Of a DNA stretch of 64,000 bases, positions 27,467-35,915 are shown piece by piece. A program made the position numbers and the translations under genes. The DNA lies in contig NZ_JAGIOR010000001.1 of assembly GCF_017876795.1 (NCBI RefSeq), forward strand, positions 186,001 to 250,000. The letters run 5' to 3'. The notes below the pieces were generated by a model. It had not been told where the DNA came from. It ran no database searches and worked only from the letters and a program-made list of their open reading frames with translations. Within the stretch, counting starts at the first letter, position 1. Each line of letters begins with the position of its first letter. Source of the stretch: Rhizobium leguminosarum. Lineage in GTDB: Bacteria; Pseudomonadota; Alphaproteobacteria; Rhizobiales; Rhizobiaceae.

Positions 27467-27871
27467 TTACTTGACCGCGCCTTCAAACTCGTTCGCCGTG
27501 CCGGCTTCCTTGAGGTACTCAAGGGCCTTTTTGGCAGCGTTGACCAGCGCGCCGAATGCTTCCGGCTCGTGGATCGCCATGTCGGAGAGAACCTTGCGGT
27601 CGACTTCGATGCCAGCCTTTGTCAGGCCGTCAATGAAGCGGCCGTAGGTCAGGCCGAATTCGCGGACAGCGGCGTTGATGCGCTGGATCCAGAGCGCACG
27701 GAAATTGCGCTTGTTGACCTTGCGGTCGCGGTAAGCGTACTGCTTCGAACGATCGACAGCAGCCTTGGCGGTCCGGATGGTGTTCTTGCGACGGCCGTAA
27801 AAGCCCTTTGCGGCCTTCAGAACCTTCTTATGCTTGGCGTGCGAGGTAACGCCTCTTTTTACACGTGCCAT
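27467..27871 (-). CDS. rplT: 50S ribosomal protein L20
   Basis: A 134-residue L20, which binds 23S rRNA early in assembly. It begins [20 protein letters not shown] and contains [17 protein letters not shown] and [20 protein letters not shown], all diagnostic. The C-terminal extension of about 15 residues is usual in alphaproteobacteria. It follows rpmI after 38 bp in the standard infC-rpmI-rplT order; in other bacteria L20 represses this operon, but no leader structure was confirmed here. Confidence 0.98.
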   Translation of the reverse strand: MARVKRGVTSHAKHKKVLKAAKGFYGRRKNTIRTAKAAVDRSKQYAYRDRKVNKRNFRALWIQRINAAVREFGLTYGRFIDGLTKAGIEVDRKVLSDMAIHEPEAFGALVNAAKKALEYLKEAGTANEFEGAVK

Positions 27872-27909
27872 TTCATGATCTCCTTAAATCTAGCGTTCGC
27901 GGACGAGTC

Positions 27910-28113
27910 TCAGAGACCGTTCGGCAGGTAATTCTTGATAACCTTGCGGCCATCCGGTTCTGCGAGAACCATGGTGCCACGTGCATCGCGAATGAACTTG
28001 TTGGAACGCTTGATCATGCCATGGCGCTTGCCGGCAGCGGCAGCCTTGACCTTGCCGGTTGCGGTGATCTTGAACCGCTTCTTGGCAGAGGACTTCGTCT
28101 TCATCTTGGGCAT
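27910..28113 (-). CDS. rpmI: 50S ribosomal protein L35
   Basis: A 67-residue L35, beginning [19 protein letters not shown] and containing [20 protein letters not shown]. It is a small basic protein of the large subunit. A good ribosome site (AGGAG) precedes ATG 28111-28113. It lies between infC and rplT. Confidence 0.97.
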   Translation of the reverse strand: MPKMKTKSSAKKRFKITATGKVKAAAAGKRHGMIKRSNKFIRDARGTMVLAEPDGRKVIKNYLPNGL

Positions 28114-28387
28114 TTTGCTACTCCTTCTGTCCTCCCTGCGCGCTTATCAAAAAAGCCCTTCTCGCGAAGTCCGGTTCTCCGGCCGTCGCAACAAGGTGCG
28201 GGAGCGTTTGTTGTTGATCTGCGGCATCGGCGACGAACCGTTCCGCAAGCATTCGAAACTGCCACGGCATGCCCTGCCGGTCAGTTCGGACGCGCGCTTA
28301 TAACCGCAGCGTCCTGAAAGTGCAACGGGGCCGCGGCGGAATCTTCACGCATCCAGTACAAGGCCCGAATCATCATGGCCGAAAGCA

Positions 28388-28412
28388 CAAAAGCCGCCCT
28401 TGCGGACGGCCT
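28388..28412 (-). terminator. Terminator-like hairpin between infC and rpmI
   Basis: On the minus strand GCCGTCC, loop GCAA and GGGCGGC form a 7-bp stem with one G-T pair, followed by TTTTGTGC. It lies 24 bp after the infC stop. With the 322-bp gap up to rpmI it suggests a separate promoter or partial termination. No gene is seen in the gap. Confidence 0.6.
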
Positions 28413-28435
28413 TGGGGCGAAAACGTGCCTGGTGC

Positions 28436-28972
28436 TTACTTCGGCGCCAGCACCATCATCATCTGGCGGCCTTCGAGTTTGGGTTCGGCTTCGACCTTGG
28501 CAAACTCGATCGTATCGGCCTTGACCTGCTGCAGAAGCTTCATGCCGAGTTCCTGGTGGGCCATTTCACGGCCGCGGAACTTCAGCGTCACCTTGACCTT
28601 GTCGCCTTCGTCGAAGAAGCGACCCATCGCCTTCATCTTCACCTCATAGTCATGGGTGTCGATGTTCGGGCGCATTTTGATTTCTTTGACTTCGACGATC
28701 TTCTGCTTCTTGCGCGCCTCGGCAGCCTTCTTCTGGTTGGCATATTTCAGCTTGCCCAGATCGAGGATCTTGCACACAGGCGGTTCGACATTGGGGGAAA
28801 TTTCGACGAGATCGAGGCCGGCTTCCTCAGCCATTTTCAAAGCCTGGTCGGTAGGCACGACGCCCATATTCTCGCCGTCAGCCCCGATCAGCTGAACTTT
28901 GGGAATGCGGATTTCACGGTTCGAGCGCGGTCCGTCCTTCACGGGCGCGTCGGTTTTAAAAGGTCTGCGAAT
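28436..28972 (-). CDS. infC: Translation initiation factor IF-3 with ATT start codon
   Basis: A 178-residue IF-3, which keeps the 30S subunit free and checks initiator tRNA. The N domain has [20 protein letters not shown] and the C domain [18 protein letters not shown] and [19 protein letters not shown]. The alignment starts at an ATT codon (28970-28972) read as Met, followed by RRPFKTDAP, with GAGGAG upstream. No ATG gives a sensible start: the frame extends upstream to 29095 but the extra 41 residues do not resemble IF-3. A rare AUU start is the known autoregulatory device of infC. Confidence 0.96.
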   Translation of the reverse strand: MRRPFKTDAPVKDGPRSNREIRIPKVQLIGADGENMGVVPTDQALKMAEEAGLDLVEISPNVEPPVCKILDLGKLKYANQKKAAEARKKQKIVEVKEIKMRPNIDTHDYEVKMKAMGRFFDEGDKVKVTLKFRGREMAHQELGMKLLQQVKADTIEFAKVEAEPKLEGRQMMMVLAPK

Positions 28973-29152
28973 GGTCGTATTCTCCTCGCGTTGTTTTCGG
29001 AACGTTGCAGCCTCGCGCTCCCATATCCAGGGTGCACAAACGTGTCGCGTCATCGCTGCAACGGAGTCAATATCATCCTTTAGCGGAAAAATCACCCGCT
29101 GTCAGCCTGCCAAGAATCTGTTTTATAGGCCAAAATAACAGGAGTTTCGCCG

Positions 29153-30007
29153 ATGTTCGATCAAATTCCCAATGCCCAGCCGCAGTTCCTGACGGTTGGC
29201 GAGGGAGAGGCAGCGCGCGAGATCGCCATGCTGGTGCGCCCGGCGCAGGCCGGCAATGGCGCCCCGGCGCTCGTCTGGCTGTCCGGCTACCGCTCCGACA
29301 TGAGCGGCACCAAGGCGGTGGAACTCGACGGGCTGGCGGCGGAACTTGGGCTCGCCTGCATCCGTCTCGATTATTCCGGCCACGGACTTTCCGGCGGCAG
29401 CTTCAGCGACGGCACGATCTCACGCTGGCTGGAGGAGGCGCTTGCCGTCATCCGCCACGTTGCCCCCGAGCGGGTGATCCTCGTCGGCTCGTCGATGGGC
29501 GGCTGGATCGCGCTCCGGCTGGCGCAGGAGCTTCAACGGCGGGACGGCCCGAAGCTCGAAGGCCCAAAACTCGAAGGGCCAAAGCTCGAAGGGATGGTGC
29601 TGATTGCGCCCGCCCCCGATTTCACCTCGGAGCTGATCGAACCCAACCTCAAGGCCAAAGAGCGCAAGTCGCTTGCCGAGCGCGGCTATTTCGAAGAGCG
29701 TTCGCAATACAGCCCTGAGCCGAACATCTATACCAGGGCACTGATCGAAGACGGCCGCGAAAACCGGGTGCTCGACGGCATCATCGAAACGGGCTGCCCG
29801 GTGCATATCCTCCAGGGCATGAAAGACGCCGACGTGCCACATGCGCATGCGATGAAACTGGTCGAGCATCTTCCCGCCGACGACGTGGTGCTGACCTTCA
29901 TCCGCGACGGCGACCACCGGCTTTCCCGGCCGAGCGATATCGCGCTTCTGCTCAGCGCCGTCAAAGGTATCATCCGTTCATCGACAAATGTGCAGATGCC
30001 CGTTTGA
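29153..30007 (+). CDS. Alpha/beta hydrolase
   Basis: A 284-residue serine hydrolase. The oxyanion region is LVWLSGYRSDMSGTK. The nucleophile elbow is VGSSMGGW (GxSxG), the acid lies in GMKDADVPH, and the His in RDGDHRLSRPSD. It resembles carboxylesterase-like YqiA/S9-related proteins without a signal peptide, so it is cytoplasmic. The surface loop after the nucleophile helix carries three copies of GPKLE (residues about 132-146), an unusual expansion. Substrate unknown. Confidence 0.9.
   Translation: MFDQIPNAQPQFLTVGEGEAAREIAMLVRPAQAGNGAPALVWLSGYRSDMSGTKAVELDGLAAELGLACIRLDYSGHGLSGGSFSDGTISRWLEEALAVIRHVAPERVILVGSSMGGWIALRLAQELQRRDGPKLEGPKLEGPKLEGMVLIAPAPDFTSELIEPNLKAKERKSLAERGYFEERSQYSPEPNIYTRALIEDGRENRVLDGIIETGCPVHILQGMKDADVPHAHAMKLVEHLPADDVVLTFIRDGDHRLSRPSDIALLLSAVKGIIRSSTNVQMPV
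29546..29590 (+). repeat. Three 15-bp in-frame tandem repeats in the hydrolase gene
   Basis: Units at 29546-29560, 29561-29575 and 29576-29590 each encode GPKLE with small silent differences (ctcgaa is constant). A multiple of 15 bp keeps the frame, so the copy number could vary between strains without breaking the protein. Confidence 0.85.
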
Positions 30008-30153
30008 ACGGCACCAGCGGAGAAATTCCCCTGATGCAAGCCCCCAAGCCGTTGCATTTTAACCATGTCGGCGAGTCGCAAGGCACTCCCAAGAAGTAAC
30101 GATTGACTCTTCTCGGCCCTCTCCATTAACACTTTGTTAATAAATAAGGGGCG

Positions 30154-30771
30154 ATGCGAGGAAGATCGGGCGTGCGGATAAAGGGTATTTTTGTGGCCAT
30201 GATGGCCATGTTTGCGATGGCGACGGCCGCCATACCGGCCCCCAGCAGAAATGCTTCCATGGTAACGGGCAATGCCACGTCTCAGCCGATTGGCCATTAC
30301 GATTTCTGTCAGATCCACCGCAGTGAATGCGGCGCAAACCGCAATTCTGGCCCGGTCGAGATGACGCCGGCAAAGTGGTCGCTGGTGCGTTCGGTCAACG
30401 CCACGGTCAACCGCACGATCACGCCGATGACCGACAAGGAAATCTACGGCAGGGATGAGGTCTGGGCCTATCCGACCACTGCCGGCGACTGCGAGGATTT
30501 CGCGCTCTTGAAGCGCCGCATGCTGATCCAGCGCGGCTTTTCGGCTGCCGATCTGCTGATGACCGTCGTGCGCAAGCCGGATGGTGAAGGCCATGCCGTG
30601 CTGACGCTGCGCACCGGCGAGGGTGATTTCGTGCTCGACAACCTCGCCTCCGAGGTCAAGCCGTGGTTTGGAACGCCCTATTCCTTCGTCAAGCGCCAGT
30701 CGAGCTACAATTCCGGCCGCTGGGTCACCATCGAGAACGGCCGCGACGTTCTGGTCGGCGCGCTACGGTAA
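30154..30771 (+). CDS. Bacterial transglutaminase-like cysteine peptidase (BTLCP)
   Basis: A 205-residue exported protein. The signal peptide IFVAMMAMFAMATAAIPAP is followed by the BTLCP domain. The catalytic triad is Cys in AGDCEDFALLKR, His in GEGHAVLTLRT and Asp in DFVLDNLAS. In proteobacteria such peptidases often pair with LapD-type c-di-GMP receptors and cut adhesins, although many rhizobial copies stand alone, as here. It ends in a strong terminator. Confidence 0.92.
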   Translation: MRGRSGVRIKGIFVAMMAMFAMATAAIPAPSRNASMVTGNATSQPIGHYDFCQIHRSECGANRNSGPVEMTPAKWSLVRSVNATVNRTITPMTDKEIYGRDEVWAYPTTAGDCEDFALLKRRMLIQRGFSAADLLMTVVRKPDGEGHAVLTLRTGEGDFVLDNLASEVKPWFGTPYSFVKRQSSYNSGRWVTIENGRDVLVGALR

Positions 30772-30792
30772 GGTATTTTGGGGGGTGTGGGG

Positions 30793-30820
30793 AAAAAGGC
30801 CGGCGAAAGTCGGCCTTTTT
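30793..30820 (+). terminator. Intrinsic terminator after the BTLCP gene
   Basis: A 10-bp stem AAAAAGGCCG / CGGCCTTTTT with an 8-base loop, 22 bp after the stop; its own T run follows. A separate palindrome at 30889-30913 (12-bp arms GCAATCGATCCA) is a Rhizobium-type repeat. Confidence 0.8.
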
Positions 30821-30888
30821 GTTTAGCAGGTTTGAAAGACGTGGCACCGTCTCCCGGCCCTTCGCTTGGGCTCGGGGCGTTCGTTGCT

Positions 30889-30913
30889 GCAATCGATCCA
30901 CTGGATCGATTGC
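30889..30913. repeat. Short perfect palindrome, Rhizobium-type repeat
   Basis: Arms GCAATCGATCCA / TGGATCGATTGC around one base, between the BTLCP terminator and the end of mbfA. It could serve as a terminator for mbfA but has no T tract. Confidence 0.5.
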
Positions 30914-30936
30914 TCGGGCGGCGCCCGACCGCAAAC

Positions 30937-31920
30937 TCACCCATTTCCAATCAAAATGCCGGCGCCGAGCACCAGGCCGCCGCCGAGCACGACCTGGAAG
31001 GCGGCGCGCAGGAAGGGTGTTTCCATGAAGCGGTTCTGGATGAAGGCGATTGCCCAGAGTTCGAAGAAGACGACGATGGCGGCGGTGATGGTCGCCGTCC
31101 AGAAGTGTGGGATCAGGTAAGGCAGCGCGTGGCCGAGGCCGCCGAGCGCCGTCATGATGCCGCAGGCAAGGCCGCGTTTGACCGGCGAGCCTCTGCCGGA
31201 GATCTTGCCGTCGTCGTGGGCGGCCTCGGTGAAGCCCATCGAGATGCCGGCGCCGACGGAGGCCGAAAGGCCGACAAGGAAAGTCTGCCAGGTATCCTGC
31301 GTGGCGAAGGCGGCGGCGAAGATCGGCGCCAGCGTCGAGACCGAGCCGTCCATCAGCCCGGCAAGACCCGGCTGCACATAGGTCAGCACGAACTGCCGAC
31401 GCACCGTCTCGTTTTCATCATGCTTGACATCTTCAGGCGTATGTTTGTCGCCCAGCATGCGGGCGATGTCTTCATGCCCTTGTTCGGCGAGGGCGAGATC
31501 GCCGAGAAGCTCGCGCGTCGAGGCGTCCGAGGTGCGCTTTGCCGCCTCGACATAGAAACGATAGGCCTGCTCCTCCATCGCCTCGGTCTCCCGCCGCATC
31601 GCATCCAGCGTTAGATTTGCCCTCAGCCAGTCGGGTTTGCGTTCGTAGAAGCCCTCGACATGCTCACGCCGGATCAGCGGAATGCGCTCGCCGAAACGCT
31701 GGCGATGGATTTCGAACAAGGATTTGCGATGGGTGTCCTCAACCTCGGCCATATCCTCGAAGACCTTGGCGGAGGCCGGAAATTCGCGGCGCAGCCTGTC
31801 GGCATAGGCGAGATAGATGCGAGCATCGTCCTCCTCGGAGGCGATCGCGAGGGCGAGAATCTCCTGCTCGGACAGCGACTCAAAGGATCGTTTCGGGGAT
31901 CTGAAAAACCGCGCCAGCAT
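30937..31920 (-). CDS. mbfA: Membrane-bound ferritin MbfA (erythrin-VIT1 iron exporter)
   Basis: A 327-residue fusion of an N-terminal rubrerythrin/ferritin-like domain (residues about 15-160) with a C-terminal VIT1 membrane domain. Di-iron ligands are seen in IASEEDDARIYLAY, DMAEVEDTHRKSL, ETEAMEEQAYRFY and LALAEQGHEDIA. The VIT1 part begins PGLAGLMDGSVSTLAPIFAA and has five predicted helices. In rhizobia MbfA exports iron and protects against iron and peroxide stress, and is repressed by Irr. ATG at 31918-31920 follows GGAGAAGG; an Irr-like palindrome lies just upstream at 31936-31952. Confidence 0.95.
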   Translation of the reverse strand: MLARFFRSPKRSFESLSEQEILALAIASEEDDARIYLAYADRLRREFPASAKVFEDMAEVEDTHRKSLFEIHRQRFGERIPLIRREHVEGFYERKPDWLRANLTLDAMRRETEAMEEQAYRFYVEAAKRTSDASTRELLGDLALAEQGHEDIARMLGDKHTPEDVKHDENETVRRQFVLTYVQPGLAGLMDGSVSTLAPIFAAAFATQDTWQTFLVGLSASVGAGISMGFTEAAHDDGKISGRGSPVKRGLACGIMTALGGLGHALPYLIPHFWTATITAAIVVFFELWAIAFIQNRFMETPFLRAAFQVVLGGGLVLGAGILIGNG

Positions 31921-31935
31921 GACCTTCTCCAATTT

Positions 31936-31952
31936 TTTAGAATAATTCTAAA
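31936..31952. promoter_or_regulatory. Iron control element (Irr-box) upstream of mbfA
   Basis: The 17-base palindrome TTTAGAATAATTCTAAA has 8-bp arms around one central base. It lies 16-32 bp before the mbfA start and fits the core TTTAGAA-N3-TTCTAAA of Irr operators in rhizobia. Position close to the gene fits repression under low iron. Confidence 0.8.
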
Positions 31953-32097
31953 TCTAAAGAACGAGGCAATGACGGTCAAGTGCTTAGGATTAGTGGGGCG
32001 AACCGACTGACAGATTGCCGCAATCGGCGCCGACCACTTTGGCACGCAGCCATGAAGGCCTATATGAGGGCTGCTGCATCACGCAGCGCCGGGGTTT

Positions 32098-32568
32098 ATG
32101 ATGGACAATGAGATTCAGGGCCGCCCTGCCCATGTCGCGGCGATCCGCGAAAGGGCGGGGGCCGAAATGCGGGAGATGGGCGTCGACGCGGCCTTCATCG
32201 ACAGGTTGGTCGAGACTTTCTACGCTCGCGTGCTTGCGCATCCCGATCTCGGCCCGGTGTTCGACGCCAAGCTCTCCGGCCGTTGGCCGGCGCATATGGC
32301 GAAGATGAAGAGCTTCTGGTCGGCGGTCGCCTTCCGCAGCGGCGCCTATGGCGGCAAGCCGGTGCAGGCGCATACCGGCGTCCAGAACCTGACGCTTGAC
32401 CTCTTTCCGAAGTGGCTGTCGCTGTTTGCCGCGACGCTCGACGATATCGCCCCAACGCCGGAGGCCAAGGCCTGGTTCATGACGACGGCGGAGCGGATCG
32501 CCAAGAGCTTGACGCTCTCGCTGTTCTACAATCCCGCCCTCGACGATCCCACCAAGAAGACGGGCTGA
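32098..32568 (+). CDS. Group III truncated haemoglobin
   Basis: A 156-residue two-over-two globin of the trHb3 type. Conserved parts are FIDRLVETFYARVLAHPDLG (helix B region), MAKMKSFWSAVAFRSGAYGG and KPVQAHTGVQNL, containing the proximal-side His, and FPKWLSLFAATLDDI. Group III globins bind oxygen or NO and may help under low oxygen. ATG 32098 is followed directly by a second ATG; either could be used. Upstream 31953-32097 shows no gene. Confidence 0.92.
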   Translation: MMDNEIQGRPAHVAAIRERAGAEMREMGVDAAFIDRLVETFYARVLAHPDLGPVFDAKLSGRWPAHMAKMKSFWSAVAFRSGAYGGKPVQAHTGVQNLTLDLFPKWLSLFAATLDDIAPTPEAKAWFMTTAERIAKSLTLSLFYNPALDDPTKKTG

Positions 32569-32572
32569 CGCA

Positions 32573-33466
32573 TCAGGGCTTTGCGGAAAAGGTCGCGCCG
32601 GCGCTTGCGGCGACCACCAGGGCCGTTCCGGCCATCTGCAGAAGGGTCAGGGGCTGCGTCAGAATGGCCAAGCCTGCAAGCGCCGCAATGGCCGGCTCGA
32701 GACTCATCAGGATGCCGAATGAGGTTGTCGGCATGCGCCGCAGGGCAATCAGCTCCAAGGTGTAGGGCAGCAGCGGCACGAGAATGGCAAGGCCTGCCAT
32801 TTCGATCAGGCCGTAGCTATCGAGCGCCGGCACGGCGCCTGCGAAGCCGAAAGGTGTGGCGACCAGAGCGGCGACCATCAGCGACATGGACAGGCCTTCC
32901 AGCCCCTTGAAGCTTGCGCCGACCTTCTTGGTGAGCACGATATAGATCGCCCAACCGGTTCCCGCGCCGCAGGCGAAGAGAATGCCCGGGATATTCCCAA
33001 CCCAGCCTTCACCATCATGGGCAAGAGCCAGAACCCCGAGCGCGGCAATGAGCGGCCAGACGAGACGCCGACTGAGGCCGTAGCCGATGGTCGCCACCGA
33101 AAGCGGGCCGAGAAAATCGATCGCCACGGCAAGACCGAGCGGTATGCGCTCGATTGCCGCGAAGAAACTCATGGTCATCAGCGCTGTCGTCGTGCCGAGA
33201 ACCAGAGCGCTTGTCCATTGCTCCCGGCTATAGCTGAATATCCGCGGACGGACGACGATGGCCAGAATGATGGCGGCAAAGGCAAGGCGCAGCCAGCTGG
33301 CGCCGGCTGGCCCATAGGTGGCGATGGCGGAAGCGGAAAGTGCCGCACCGAACTGGATCGAGGACATGGACAGGAGGCACATCAGGGCACCCGCCGCCAG
33401 GCCGCCGGATGTTGCCGGCGCTTCGATGGCCAGCACGCCGGAACCGTCGTTCGTTCTGTCTTCCAT
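32573..33466 (-). CDS. EamA/DMT family exporter (RhtA-like)
   Basis: A 297-residue inner-membrane protein with ten hydrophobic segments made of two EamA repeats (residues about 20-140 and 155-290). The pattern ASWLRLAFAAIILAIVVRPR, LGPLSVATIGY and SLEPAIAALAGLAIL resembles RhtA, the threonine/homoserine exporter. The start at 33464-33466 has GGAGAC upstream; an ORF extension to 33523 lacks a ribosome site. The exported compound is unknown. Confidence 0.88.
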   Translation of the reverse strand: MEDRTNDGSGVLAIEAPATSGGLAAGALMCLLSMSSIQFGAALSASAIATYGPAGASWLRLAFAAIILAIVVRPRIFSYSREQWTSALVLGTTTALMTMSFFAAIERIPLGLAVAIDFLGPLSVATIGYGLSRRLVWPLIAALGVLALAHDGEGWVGNIPGILFACGAGTGWAIYIVLTKKVGASFKGLEGLSMSLMVAALVATPFGFAGAVPALDSYGLIEMAGLAILVPLLPYTLELIALRRMPTTSFGILMSLEPAIAALAGLAILTQPLTLLQMAGTALVVAASAGATFSAKP

Positions 33467-33556
33467 GTCCGTCTCCGATTGCGCGCTCTTCATACGAAGG
33501 CGATTTACGACCGACAAATTCAAACTTCTGATCCAGGCAGCAAAAGACCTGATGCA

Positions 33557-34108
33557 TCAGAGGCGGCCGGAGAGGATCACCTCTTCAACGTCTTCGAAGC
33601 TCATCTCGAAGACTTTCCTGCCGATCTCGAAGCTGAAGCCGTTGCGGGCGAAAGCGGAGAGCTCCTTGGCCTTTCGCTTTTCGTCGAGTTCAACCCGGCG
33701 GAAGGGACCGAAGGCGCGCTTGCGGGCAAATATCGCTGCGGCACGGAGATCATCCGCCCCCTCGAGTGCGGTCTCGACCTTGTCGCTGGAGACACCCTTG
33801 GCTGTCAGCTTCTGGGCGATCGCGCGCTTCGATTTGCCGCCGCGCACGGCAGAGCGCGTGCTGATCTCAGCATAGGCGCTATCGTCGAGCACCTTGTTGT
33901 CATAGGCAAATTTGACGGCGAAATCGGCAACGGCCTTGAGTTGCGCCGCGCCGATATCCTCGAACTTCTCCTTGGCCTTGCGGCTGATGGCGTCGAAGAG
34001 TTGCTTTTCCGTCATCATCCGCCGCTCCAGGCGATAGATGGCGGAGTTGCGCGCCCAGCTCAGCATGCGGGGTGTCGGGATATCGGATGGAACGGTCTCG
34101 TCGGTCAT
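33557..34108 (-). CDS. recX: RecX family regulatory protein
   Basis: A 183-residue RecX, which binds RecA filaments and limits recombination and SOS. Three-helix repeats are visible: LSWARNSAIYRLERRMMTEK, DSAYAEISTRSAVRGGKSKR (with the usual SAVRGGKSKRAIAQKL) and FARKRAFGPFRR. In rhizobia recX is often not next to recA, as here. ATG 34106-34108 is just after the end of the amidohydrolase gene (34118), so the two are probably cotranscribed. Confidence 0.9.
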   Translation of the reverse strand: MTDETVPSDIPTPRMLSWARNSAIYRLERRMMTEKQLFDAISRKAKEKFEDIGAAQLKAVADFAVKFAYDNKVLDDSAYAEISTRSAVRGGKSKRAIAQKLTAKGVSSDKVETALEGADDLRAAAIFARKRAFGPFRRVELDEKRKAKELSAFARNGFSFEIGRKVFEMSFEDVEEVILSGRL

Positions 34109-34117
34109 ATCAATCAA

Positions 34118-35143
34118 TCAGGCTTCCAGACCCTTGAGGACGTTGGCGACATTGAGGCCGATTTCCGGCACGCCGTAGCCGCCCTCCATGCAGGCGAGCA
34201 CCGGCAGGCCGGCAGAGGCGAACATCGCGCCCATGCGGGTGAAATTGTCGGAGGTGAGGCTGAAGAAGGAGATCGGATCGCGCTCGAAAGTATCGACGCC
34301 GAGCGCCACGACGATAGCCTCGGCGCCGAAGGCCTTGATGCGGGCAAGCGCATCGGCAAGCGCCGACGACCAGACCTCCCAGGGCGTGCCCGGCGGCATC
34401 GGATAATTGCGGTTGGCGCCGGTGCCCGCCCCCTCGCCTTCCTCGTCGGCATGGCCGAGGAAATAGGGAAAGGCCTGCATGGGATCGCCATGCAGCGAGG
34501 CGGTGAAGACATCGCCGCGGCGATAGAAGATATCCTGCGTGCCGTTGCCATGATGGAAATCGACATCGAGCACGGCGACCTTTTTCGCGCCGCGATCGAG
34601 CAGCCGCTGTGCCGCGACGCCTGAATTGTTGATGAAGCAATAGCCGCCGAAGAGATCGATGCCGGCATGATGGCCGGGCGGGCGGCAGAGCGCGAAGGCG
34701 AAACGATGGTTCTGCGCCAGCCAGTCGGCGCCTGAGACGGCGCAGCGCATCGAGGCGATCGCCGCCTCATAAGAGCCCTTGGTGATCGAGGTGTCGGCGG
34801 CATTGGCATAATGGCCGATCGCGCCGACGATATTGTCGGGTACGCGTTGGCTGGTGCGGCGCACCGGGAAGGAATTGGCGATCGCCTCCCCTTCGAACCC
34901 GGCTGCTACCCAGCGATCCCAGACGGTGGCGAGAAAATCGAGATAGGCGGGATCATGCACTTTCCCCGCCGTTTCCAGCCCGTGCGCATCAGGTGCGACG
35001 ACATCGGCAAAGCCCGCCTCCTTGACCGCCGCCAGGATCCATTCGGCGCGGAACGGCGCCTCGAAGGGGGTCACCAGCTGGCCGGCATAGAGCTCGGTCC
35101 TGGCATCGCGCAGCTTGTGGTCTTCGGAATAGATGACGCGCAT
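34118..35143 (-). CDS. Histone deacetylase-like amidohydrolase (acetylpolyamine amidohydrolase type)
   Basis: A 341-residue arginase/deacetylase-fold zinc enzyme. The motifs are CRPPGHHAG (catalytic His pair), VLDVDFHHGNGTQDIFY (zinc Asp and His), GVDTFERDP (second zinc Asp) and MEGGYGVPEIG (Gly-Tyr near the active site). Bacterial members remove acetyl groups from polyamines or other small amides. The ATG at 35141-35143 follows AGGATC; longer upstream frames do not fit the family N terminus MRVIYSEDHKLRD. The gene precedes recX. Confidence 0.93.
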   Translation of the reverse strand: MRVIYSEDHKLRDARTELYAGQLVTPFEAPFRAEWILAAVKEAGFADVVAPDAHGLETAGKVHDPAYLDFLATVWDRWVAAGFEGEAIANSFPVRRTSQRVPDNIVGAIGHYANAADTSITKGSYEAAIASMRCAVSGADWLAQNHRFAFALCRPPGHHAGIDLFGGYCFINNSGVAAQRLLDRGAKKVAVLDVDFHHGNGTQDIFYRRGDVFTASLHGDPMQAFPYFLGHADEEGEGAGTGANRNYPMPPGTPWEVWSSALADALARIKAFGAEAIVVALGVDTFERDPISFFSLTSDNFTRMGAMFASAGLPVLACMEGGYGVPEIGLNVANVLKGLEA

Positions 35144-35276
35144 TTCAGATCCTGCCTTTGGTTGAAAGTCGAGATTTACACGGGTTGACGCCAGCAAAAA
35201 AGCCGCATGAGGCATTGATCGCCGAGGCAGATAACGCCACCTTCACCGGTGTTTTGAGAACGAGGAAATTTACCGC

Positions 35277-35888
35277 ATGAAAGTGCTGATGGTCGATGTC
35301 GACGGCGTGCTCATTCATGGTCGTCCGACCGACGGGCTGCCTCTCTTCACCTATCTCGAGCGCGATCTCGGGCTGCGCCTCGACCTGCTGCAGCAGGAAT
35401 TCTTCCAGACCTGCTGGGGCGATATCATCATCGGCCGCGAGCCGTTGGAGCCCGGACTTTCCAAAGTGCTGGCAAAGATCGCGCCCCATCTCAGCGCCGC
35501 GACGCTGATCGATTATTGGTTCGAAAACGATCGCCGCCGCGATCTCGACTTGCTGAAAGAGCTTGCCACGCTCCGGCAAAGCGGCATCACCCTTTTCCTG
35601 GCGACCAACCAGGAGCACAGGCGGGCGCGCTACCTGATGGAAGAGGCCGGCCTTGGCGCGCATTTCGACGGCATCCTCTATTCCGCAGCGCTCGGGCACC
35701 GCAAACCTTCGCCTGAGTTTTTCCGGCTGGCGACCGAGCGGGCCGGCGCCCTGCCCGGCGAGATCGCCTTTATCGACGATATGGCGGAAAATATCGAAGC
35801 GGCGCGACTATTCGGCTGGAACGCGGCGCAATGGACGGCGGGCGCCAGGCTGCACGAGACGCTTTCCGCTTTCACCCAGCCGCGATGA
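35277..35888 (+). CDS. HAD superfamily hydrolase
   Basis: A 203-residue HAD phosphatase-type protein. Motif I is VDVDGVLIHG, with the nucleophile Asp at residue 7. Motif II is LFLATNQ, motif III the Lys in GHRKPSPEFF, and motif IV FIDDMAENIEAA. A helical cap lies between motifs I and II. It resembles YihX-type phosphatases of sugar phosphates. It diverges from the amidohydrolase gene with 134 bp between. Substrate unknown. Confidence 0.9.
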   Translation: MKVLMVDVDGVLIHGRPTDGLPLFTYLERDLGLRLDLLQQEFFQTCWGDIIIGREPLEPGLSKVLAKIAPHLSAATLIDYWFENDRRRDLDLLKELATLRQSGITLFLATNQEHRRARYLMEEAGLGAHFDGILYSAALGHRKPSPEFFRLATERAGALPGEIAFIDDMAENIEAARLFGWNAAQWTAGARLHETLSAFTQPR

Positions 35889-35915
35889 GCCGTCTGAGGT
35901 GAGTCGGGGGCGCAA

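Noticed and set aside
29546..29590. CRISPR-like repeat
   Set aside because: Repeats are adjacent without spacers and encode GPKLE in frame. No CRISPR array or cas gene is seen in the window.
33017..34624. 535-residue open frame on the plus strand
   Set aside because: Antisense to recX, the EamA exporter and the amidohydrolase. It is an effect of high GC content.
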